The notes under the pieces were generated by a model. The model did no database searches and was not told the DNA's origin. It was given only the letters and a program-made list of their open reading frames with translations. Position numbers and translations under genes: made by a program. Positions 1 through 5,949 of a stretch of 5,949 nt of DNA are shown piece by piece. Source of the DNA: Paracoccaceae bacterium (GTDB taxonomy: Bacteria > Pseudomonadota > Alphaproteobacteria > Rhodobacterales > Rhodobacteraceae); NCBI GenBank assembly GCA_021767525.1, contig JAASTF010000203.1, positions 1 to 5,949 of the forward strand, given 5' to 3'. The number at the start of each line of letters is the position of its first letter. Position 1 is the first letter of the stretch.

Positions 1-878
1 GCGCCGGCGGCGGCCAGCGCCTGATCGACATCGCGGGTGGCCAGGTGCCGGGTGATGTTGGTCAGCCGCGTGCCGAAAGTGAAGGCGTGGACCTTGGCCC
101 AGCCCGCGCCCTTTTCATTGGCCACGGCATGAAGAAAATGCAAAACCATCCGGCTGTATTGGCTCATCGAGCCGGAAATATCGCACAGCACCACCAGGTT
201 GGGCCAGCGCGTGCGGTGGGTTTTCATCGCCAGGTCGCGCAGCTCGCCCCCGTGGCGCAGGCTGGCGCGCATCGTGCGGCGCCAGTCCAGCGCATGGCCA
301 GCCAGGCTGGCCTTGGTCCGGCGCGAGCGCAGCGGTTTCACAGGCAGCTTCAGCCGCGCGATCATGCGCTTGGCCTCGGCCACTTCGGCGGTGCTCATCT
401 GTTCGAAATCCAGCGTCTTCAGCCGTTCCTGCGTGCTGATCGTCATCGAGGCGTCGACCTCGATCATCGTCTCTTCTTCGCGCGCCTCGGGCTGTTCCAC
501 GGGGCGGTCGGCGCCGTCCAGCAGCGCCTCGGCCGCGCGCTTTTCGGCCGCCTGCGCCGCGCGGTCCTCTTGCACGCCGCGCACGGCCGGCAGCATCATC
601 GCCATCATGTGTTCCATGTAGCGCGGGTCGCGCCAATACAGGCGAAAGACCTGCGCGAAGACGCGCGCCTGTTCGGGGCGGCTGACGAAACAGGCGTGCA
701 GCACCCAGTAGAAATCGCGTTTCTCGGTGAACCCCGCCGCCTCGACCGCGCGGATCGCGTCGATCACCCGGCCCGGGCCGATCGGTAGACCCGCATTGCG
801 CAGGGCGCGGGCGAAGTGGGTGATGTTATGGATGAGTTTCGGGTTCTCGGGCAGATCGAGCGCGCGATATTCTGGCAT
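1..878 (-). CDS. VWA domain-containing protein, CoxE-like (partial, 3' end beyond window)
   Basis: Reading from the ATG at 878-876 leftwards gives 292 open codons with no stop before the window edge, so the C-terminus is missing; CoxE-type proteins are around 400 residues, so roughly 100 residues probably lie outside. The protein starts MPEYRALDLPENPKLIHNI. An N-terminal helical region (about 1-120) is typical of CoxE proteins. An acidic stretch (about 126-142) precedes the VWA domain from about residue 225. The metal-ion-dependent adhesion site is visible as VVLCDISGSMSQYSRM, with D233, S235 and S237 as the DxSxS residues, followed by FTFGTRLTN (266-274), also typical of this family. It is probably cytoplasmic; no signal peptide is seen. 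It lies 58 nt downstream of a MoxR ATPase in the same direction. In known MoxR/VWA pairs the VWA protein works with the ATPase to remodel or activate a client metalloenzyme; CoxD/CoxE act on CO dehydrogenase. The client here is unknown. The ribosome-binding site is weak (GGA, 5 nt before ATG). Confidence 0.88.
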   Translation of the reverse strand, partial: MPEYRALDLPENPKLIHNITHFARALRNAGLPIGPGRVIDAIRAVEAAGFTEKRDFYWVLHACFVSRPEQARVFAQVFRLYWRDPRYMEHMMAMMLPAVRGVQEDRAAQAAEKRAAEALLDGADRPVEQPEAREEETMIEVDASMTISTQERLKTLDFEQMSTAEVAEAKRMIARLKLPVKPLRSRRTKASLAGHALDWRRTMRASLRHGGELRDLAMKTHRTRWPNLVVLCDISGSMSQYSRMVLHFLHAVANEKGAGWAKVHAFTFGTRLTNITRHLATRDVDQALAAAG

Positions 879-886
879 CAAAATCC

Positions 887-934
887 GTGGGGGCGCTGCC
901 CCCACACCCCCGGAGTTTTCCTGGCAAGATGAAG
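887..934. repeat. GC-rich hairpin with REP-like flank between the MoxR and VWA genes
   Basis: A perfect 8-bp inverted repeat, GTGGGGGC (887-894) and GCCCCCAC (898-905), has a 3-nt loop. On the plus strand it is followed by ACCCCCGGAGTTTTCC and then GGCAAGATGAAG. I recognise this combination (G-run hairpin, CCCCCGGAGT, T-rich stretch, AAGATGAAG) as resembling an element seen often between genes in Rhodobacteraceae genomes; that is memory, not a search result. It fills nearly the whole 58-nt gap between the MoxR stop and the VWA start. Each strand carries a run of four T's after the stem, so it could act as a weak terminator, an attenuator or an mRNA-stabilising structure that lowers VWA expression relative to the ATPase. 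Confidence 0.5.
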
Positions 935-936
935 TG

Positions 937-1845
<909 letters not shown>

Positions 1846-1850
1846 CGCGA

Positions 1851-1857
1851 TCCTCCC
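1851..1857 (-). promoter_or_regulatory. Strong ribosome-binding site of the MoxR gene
   Basis: The minus strand reads GGGAGGA, then TCGCG, then ATG. This is a near-ideal Shine-Dalgarno sequence with 5-nt spacing and decides the start at 1845 over the upstream in-frame start at 2001. Confidence 0.8.
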
Positions 1858-1938
1858 TGGGTGCCCAGAAGTGCATTTGCAGCGCAACAGGTCAACTAGC
1901 GCTTTGGTCGCGGGCCGGGGCGCGCGTTGACGTTTTTC

Positions 1939-1970
1939 CCCTGACCTGCCATGAATTCGCCCATAATATA
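1939..1970 (+). promoter_or_regulatory. Weak candidate promoter in the divergent intergenic region
   Basis: The 210-nt space between the divergent MoxR and glycosyltransferase genes has one clearly AT-rich spot, CATAATATA (1962-1970). CATAAT (1962-1967) matches five of six bases of a sigma-70 -10 box. The best -35 partner at a plausible place is CTGACC (1941-1946), which matches four of six but has a short 15-nt spacer. A transcript from here would have a leader of about 80 nt before the glycosyltransferase. The reverse strand of the same spot reads TATATT, so it could equally serve the leftward genes. No operator palindrome or riboswitch was recognised in the rest of the gap. Confidence 0.25.
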
Positions 1971-2055
1971 GGGCCAAATCGGGACACACCCGGGCAGCCA
2001 CCGAGGCGATAGATCAAGCGATGACATCGGAGATGACAGCCGGGGAAAAGCCGTG

Positions 2056-3084
2056 ATGCGCATCACCGCCGTCACGTGCGTCAAGAACGAGGGGCCATTC
2101 CTGCTGGAATGGATCGCCTTCAACCGGCTGATCGGCGTGACCGATCACCTGTTCTATTCCAACGATTGCACAGACGCGACCGACCGGCTGCTGGATGCGT
2201 TGGCCGCGCGCGGGCTGGTGCAACACCTGCCCAACCCCGCCGAGGGACGCAATTACCAGATGGAGGCGTTGAAAGACGCCGCAAAGCAGCCCATCGTGCA
2301 GGATGCCGATTGGGTCTGGGTCGCGGATGTGGATGAATTCCTGAACATCCATGTGGGCGATCACACGATCCCCGCCCTGATCGAGGCCTGCGGCGACCCG
2401 CAAGCCATCAGCGTGACCTTTCAGTTCTTTGCCAACGACGACATCGACGCGTTCCAGGATCGCCCGGTGATCGAACAATTCACCCGCAGCCACAATCCCG
2501 ACCTGTGGTGCGGGCAATCGGCAATCGAGGTCAAGTCTCTGGTGCGGCGGGATTTTCCGCTGCAATACTACGGCGCGCACCGGCCCTTTTTCAAAAAGAA
2601 CCTCGCGCCGCGCAAACGGCCCAGTTGGACCGACGGATCGGGCCGCAAGGTGCCGCACAAGTTCCTGGTGGCCGCAAACCCGCGCCGCATCCGCAAGTTC
2701 CCCGCAGCCGGTGCGCGCGATTTCGCCACGCTGAACCATTACGCGCTGCGCAGCCTGGACAGTTATCTGGTCAAGAACGACCGCGGCGACGTGAACCGCG
2801 AGAACCGCGCCTTCGACGACACCTATTGGCGCGAGCGCAACGACCCCGCCTTTCACGACGACAGCATCCACCGCTATCTGCCCGCGCTGACCAAGGCGCT
2901 GGCCGAATTGAAAGCCGACCCCGAAATCGCCGCGCTGCATGACGAGGCGGTGGCGCTGCATATCGCCAAGCGCGACGAATTGCTGGCGCAAGACGGCTAT
3001 CGCGCCATGCGCGATCAGTTGAAAGCCGCCAGCAAACTGCCGCCCGAGGAAGAGGCGTTGCTGGCCGAGCTGGGGCTGGCGTGA
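2056..3084 (+). CDS. Glycosyltransferase family 2-like protein (Glyco_tranf_2_4 type)
   Basis: This 342-residue protein starts MRITAVTCVKNEGPFLLEWI, the usual opening of this bacterial family, which has an N-terminal nucleotide-sugar-binding fold. It should transfer a sugar from a nucleotide-sugar donor to a glycan or other acceptor. The key motif is DVDEF (91-95), a DxD-type metal and nucleotide-diphosphate site, preceded by the hydrophobic strand WVWVA. Further conserved-looking points are YSNDCTD (34-40), HRPF (175-178) and LNHYALRS (226-233), all of which recur in the fused gene downstream. The C-terminal 65 residues or so are charged and helical. No signal peptide or membrane segment is seen, so it is likely cytoplasmic. 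A GTG at 2053 directly before the ATG would add one residue; GGGGA at 2042-2046 is 6 nt from the GTG and 9 nt from the ATG, so the choice is open. It is the first gene of a three-gene operon and its TGA overlaps the next ATG by one base. Donor and acceptor sugars are unknown. Confidence 0.85.
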   Translation: MRITAVTCVKNEGPFLLEWIAFNRLIGVTDHLFYSNDCTDATDRLLDALAARGLVQHLPNPAEGRNYQMEALKDAAKQPIVQDADWVWVADVDEFLNIHVGDHTIPALIEACGDPQAISVTFQFFANDDIDAFQDRPVIEQFTRSHNPDLWCGQSAIEVKSLVRRDFPLQYYGAHRPFFKKNLAPRKRPSWTDGSGRKVPHKFLVAANPRRIRKFPAAGARDFATLNHYALRSLDSYLVKNDRGDVNRENRAFDDTYWRERNDPAFHDDSIHRYLPALTKALAELKADPEIAALHDEAVALHIAKRDELLAQDGYRAMRDQLKAASKLPPEEEALLAELGLA

Positions 3085-3716
3085 TGGCGGACCGGCTGCG
3101 CGTCATCAACCTGGGCCTGCCGAAATCGGGCACGACCACGCTGGGCCATGCGCTGAAATTGTCGGGGCTGCGCACCGCCGATTACCGCATCCGCCCGCAT
3201 CAGACGCAGGATGAAAGCCTGCACCGGCAATTCGTGGGGCAGCTGATGTATCAGGGCTATTTCCATACTGGCGATCCGCTGGTGCATATGGACGAGTTCC
3301 AGGGCTTTACCGAGATCAACGTGCTGCGCGGTGCGCTGTCGCTGTGGCCGCAAATGGATTGGGGCCTGATCGACGCGATCCGCACCCATCATCCCGGTGC
3401 GCGCTTCGTGGCCAGCTGGCGCGACCCGCGGGCGATCTCGGACAGTATGCTGCGCTGGTCGAACCTCGGCACCGAACGGCTGCCGCAAGGCCAGATTCCC
3501 GGCCTGCCCGCAGGCTTCGGCGAAACCACCGACGAGCGTATCCGCTGGATCGAGGCGCACTACGCCCATCTTGACCGGCTGTTCGCGGGGGATGATACCT
3601 TTTTGCGGTTCGACATCGCGGATCGCGACGCGGCGCAAAAGATCGGCGCGCATCTGGGTCTGACGTTGAAATGGTGGGGCCGCCGCAACGCCAACAAAGA
3701 GACGGAGCGCGCCTGA
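3084..3716 (+). CDS. Small sulfotransferase family protein
   Basis: This 210-residue protein starts MADRLRVINLGLPKSGTTTL. The loop GLPKSGTTT (11-19) is the 5'-phosphosulfate-binding loop of PAPS-dependent sulfotransferases, with K14 and T17-T19 in the expected places. A second motif, SWRDPRAISDSMLRW (111-125), fits the 3'-phosphate-binding site, with R113 and S121 at the canonical 8-residue spacing. The C-terminal WWGRRNANKE (198-207) resembles the end of short bacterial members. The expected reaction is transfer of sulfate from PAPS to a hydroxyl or amine, here plausibly on a sugar made by the flanking glycosyltransferases. At 210 residues it is at the short end for the family, but both cofactor motifs are present, so I see no truncation. 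A GTG at 3081 could start it one codon earlier. The start overlaps the upstream stop and its own stop overlaps the next start, both as TGATG, with GGGG 8 nt before the ATG as the ribosome-binding site. The acceptor is unknown. Confidence 0.85.
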   Translation: MADRLRVINLGLPKSGTTTLGHALKLSGLRTADYRIRPHQTQDESLHRQFVGQLMYQGYFHTGDPLVHMDEFQGFTEINVLRGALSLWPQMDWGLIDAIRTHHPGARFVASWRDPRAISDSMLRWSNLGTERLPQGQIPGLPAGFGETTDERIRWIEAHYAHLDRLFAGDDTFLRFDIADRDAAQKIGAHLGLTLKWWGRRNANKETERA

Positions 3717-5949
3717 TGCGCATCTATTTGCATATCGGTCTGGCCTCGATGGGGGCGGCGCGGCTGCAAGACGTGTTGGCCGACAAGCGCGAACAATTGC
3801 TGCAAAAGGGCTATCTGTTTCCGCGTGCGGCGGGCGGCAAGAACCACACGCGGCTTTACATGGCCGTCACCGATCCCGACCATATCGACACGCTGCGCTT
3901 TAACCGGGGCTATATCACGCCGGACAAGCAACAGGCGCTGTTTGATCAACTGGCCGCATCCTTGGCCCGCGACGTGGACACTCACAAGCCCCGTGCGCTG
4001 ATCCTGTCGGCCAGCCAGCTGGGCCCGTCGCTGGTGCGCCGGTCCGAGTTGGAGCGGCTGCGCGCCTTGCTGACGCCGCTTTCCGACGACATCCGCATCA
4101 TCGCCCATGTCGACGAACAGGGCCGCGCGCTGGCCCGCCATTATGCCCAGCAGGTGATGGAGGGGCGTGGCGCCTCGCTGGAGCTGGAGCTTGAGATGGC
4201 CGGCACCAAGGATTGGTGGGATGACGCGCTGCTGGACGGCCATGTGATCGAACCCGACAAGGGCCAGTTTCTTGAGGTGCAGGCCCCGGCGTTCTGGCTG
4301 GATTATCAACGACTTGTGCAGCATTGGGAAGATGTGTTCGGCGCCGGCAGCGTCAGCCTGCGCCCCTATGACGAGGCGCTGTTTTACGGTCAGGACGCGA
4401 CCGAGGAACTGCGCGCCATGTTCGAAATCGACGACACGCTGGGCCGCGCCAAACCGGGCAGCCCCGATCCGCAGCCCTCGGCCGCGTCGCTGGCGCGCTC
4501 GCGCCAGCTGAACGCGCTGATCCTGCACCTGTTGGCGAAAACCGACCGCGTCTTGCCGCGTCAGCTGTGGCGCAAGTTTCACGGTGAAATCGCCGTGCCC
4601 GGCGATCCGATCCAGTCCGGTGAACTGGCCGAGGTGTCAAAATCGTTCGAGGCGCAGAACAAACAACTGCTCAAGGATCACCCGGCGCTGACGGCCGCCC
4701 ATCTGAAACGCGACCGCGCCAAGCCCGGCGGCTGGTCCGAGGCCGATCCCGGCAATGGATACCGCGCGTCGCAATACCTGCTGGCGTTCAAATGGCGCAT
4801 CGACAAGGCCACGCGCGAGGCCAGGAAAACCAAGATCGCCGATCTGAAAGTTCTGAATGGCGCCGACCCCGCCCCCGCCGCCCCGGCCGAGGACGGTCTG
4901 AGCGCCGAGGCACAGGCCATCATGCCGCCGCTGGCGGTGCAGAATTTTCACAAGCTGAAAAACAGCTCGTTCCGCCCGCATAACAAGCTGGGCCGCGTGA
5001 ACGAGGAAGAGCTGGCCGCGCCCTACGACCCGATGCCGCCGCGCCAGCTGCCCGAGGGGTCGACCGGCAACGTGATCGTCGGCTGCATGAAGAACGAGGC
5101 CCCCTATATCGTCGAATGGGTCGCCTATCACCGGGCGATGGGGGTGGATAACTTTCTGATCTACACCAACGATTGCAGCGACGGCACGTCGGAAATCCTG
5201 GACCGGCTGCAAGCGATGGGCGTGCTGGAACACCGCAACAACGACGCGTGGAAAGGCAACTCGCCCCAGCAATACGCGCTGGACCAGGCGTTGAAAGAGC
5301 CTGTGATCCGGAATGCCGAGTGGATCATCCATATCGATGTGGACGAGTTCATCAATGTCCGCTGCGGCAACGGCACATTGGACGATTTCTTTGCCGCGGT
5401 GCCCGACGCCACCAACGTGGCGATGACGTGGCGGCTGTTCGGCCATAGCGGCGTGCACCGCCTGAACGAGAAATTCGTGATCGAACAATTCGACGCCTGC
5501 GCCCCGAAATTCTGCCCCAAGCCGCACACGGTTTGGGGGTTCAAGACGATGTTCCGCAATATCGGCGCCTATTCCAAGATCAGCTGCCACCGCCCGAACA
5601 AGCTGGGCGACGGGTTTGAGGCAAAGGTGAAGTGGGTCAATGGCTCGGGCCGCGACATGACGCGCGAGGTGCTGAAAAACGGTTGGCGCAGTTCGAAAAA
5701 ATCCATTGGTTACGACCTGTTGCAGCTTAATCATTATGCGCTCCGCTCGGCCGAGTCGTTCCTGATCAAGCGCCAAAGAGGCCGCGCGCTGCATGTGGAT
5801 CGCTCGATCGGGTTGAATTACTGGATCCGCATGGATTGGGGCGACGCCCGCGACGTGACGATCCAGCGCAACATCCCTCGCCTGCGCGCCGAATACGACC
5901 GGCTGATGCAGGACAAAGAGCTGGCCAAATGGCACGCTTTCGGCATGGA
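3716..5949 (+). CDS. Fusion protein: sulfotransferase-like N-terminal region plus C-terminal glycosyltransferase (partial, 3' end beyond window)
   Basis: One uninterrupted frame from the ATG at 3716 to the right edge gives 744 codons without a stop. The N-terminal part, MRIYLHIGLASMGAARLQDV, followed by LLQKGYLFPRA (28-38) and ALILSASQLGPSL (94-106), looks like a group of bacterial sulfotransferase-like proteins that begin LHIG-x-x-KTGTT. The Lys/Thr residues of that loop are missing here (LASMGAA, 9-15), and the later PAPS-site equivalent reads HVDEQGRALARHY (131-143) without the usual arginine, so it is probably not a working sulfotransferase. A Pro/Ala-rich linker lies near 383-394. The C-terminal glycosyltransferase domain begins about 452 (NVIVGCMKNEAPYIVEW) and has TNDCSDGT, DVDEF (541-545), HRP (625-627) and NHYALRS (672-678), matching the first gene of the operon. 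The ribosome-binding site GGAG (3704-3707) is 8 nt before the ATG. No signal peptide is seen. It probably works with the two upstream enzymes on the same glycan. The glycosyltransferase call is firm; the N-terminal call is moderate. Confidence 0.82.
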   Translation, partial: MRIYLHIGLASMGAARLQDVLADKREQLLQKGYLFPRAAGGKNHTRLYMAVTDPDHIDTLRFNRGYITPDKQQALFDQLAASLARDVDTHKPRALILSASQLGPSLVRRSELERLRALLTPLSDDIRIIAHVDEQGRALARHYAQQVMEGRGASLELELEMAGTKDWWDDALLDGHVIEPDKGQFLEVQAPAFWLDYQRLVQHWEDVFGAGSVSLRPYDEALFYGQDATEELRAMFEIDDTLGRAKPGSPDPQPSAASLARSRQLNALILHLLAKTDRVLPRQLWRKFHGEIAVPGDPIQSGELAEVSKSFEAQNKQLLKDHPALTAAHLKRDRAKPGGWSEADPGNGYRASQYLLAFKWRIDKATREARKTKIADLKVLNGADPAPAAPAEDGLSAEAQAIMPPLAVQNFHKLKNSSFRPHNKLGRVNEEELAAPYDPMPPRQLPEGSTGNVIVGCMKNEAPYIVEWVAYHRAMGVDNFLIYTNDCSDGTSEILDRLQAMGVLEHRNNDAWKGNSPQQYALDQALKEPVIRNAEWIIHIDVDEFINVRCGNGTLDDFFAAVPDATNVAMTWRLFGHSGVHRLNEKFVIEQFDACAPKFCPKPHTVWGFKTMFRNIGAYSKISCHRPNKLGDGFEAKVKWVNGSGRDMTREVLKNGWRSSKKSIGYDLLQLNHYALRSAESFLIKRQRGRALHVDRSIGLNYWIRMDWGDARDVTIQRNIPRLRAEYDRLMQDKELAKWHAFGM

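Noticed and set aside
1927..1932. TTGACG as a strong -35 box
   Set aside because: The nearest good -10 box (CATAAT, 1962) is 29 nt further on, too far for a sigma-70 promoter, and the sequence at 17-18 nt spacing does not resemble TATAAT.
1846..2001. N-terminal extension of the MoxR protein to a start at 2001
   Set aside because: The extra 52 residues look like translated intergenic DNA, while a near-perfect Shine-Dalgarno sequence sits 5 nt before the ATG at 1845.
2014..2991. Minus-strand open frame of 325 codons opposite the first glycosyltransferase
   Set aside because: The forward frame has DVDEF and NHYALRS motifs. The reverse frame is a composition artefact.
3560..4582. Minus-strand open frame of 340 codons opposite the sulfotransferase end and the fusion start
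   Set aside because: It has no ribosome-binding site or recognisable motif, and it overlaps two better-supported plus-strand genes with tight coupling.
4637..5935. Long minus-strand open frame of 432 codons opposite the fusion gene
   Set aside because: The plus strand encodes clear glycosyltransferase motifs over the same bases; the reverse frame has low-complexity His/Arg/Val/Gln-rich sequence with no family motif, as expected for a shadow frame in high-GC DNA.

Overview
The window is high-GC DNA with dense coding, a strong G/C bias at third codon positions, and almost no non-coding sequence. The gene families and one GC-rich intergenic hairpin suggest an alphaproteobacterium, most likely of the Rhodobacteraceae/Roseobacter group. 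This assignment rests on recognition of style and families, not on a marker gene.

Left part (1-1845, minus strand): a two-gene unit transcribed leftwards. A MoxR-type AAA+ ATPase of 302 residues comes first, followed by a CoxE-like von Willebrand factor A (VWA) protein that runs off the left edge (292 residues visible). Such MoxR/VWA pairs (CoxD/CoxE-like) typically act as a chaperone-like machine that remodels or matures a partner metalloenzyme. The partner is not in the window. A 58-nt gap between the two genes holds a perfect 8-bp GC-rich hairpin with a flank that looks like a dispersed Rhodobacteraceae element.

Middle (1846-2055): a divergent intergenic region of about 210 nt. It must carry the start signals for both directions, but only a weak AT-rich promoter candidate can be seen.

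Right part (2056-5949, plus strand): a tight three-gene operon in which each gene starts inside the stop codon of the one before (TGATG). The order is a stand-alone family-2-like glycosyltransferase with a DVDEF motif, a small PAPS-dependent-type sulfotransferase, and a large protein of at least 744 residues that is cut by the right edge. The large protein has an N-terminal region resembling a sulfotransferase that has lost its cofactor-binding residues, a Pro/Ala-rich linker, and a C-terminal glycosyltransferase domain paralogous to the first gene. The likely joint role is to build and sulfate a cell-surface or exported glycan, but the substrate cannot be read from the sequence. The fused protein is the most unusual object in the window.

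No tRNA, rRNA, CRISPR array, transposase or phage gene was seen.
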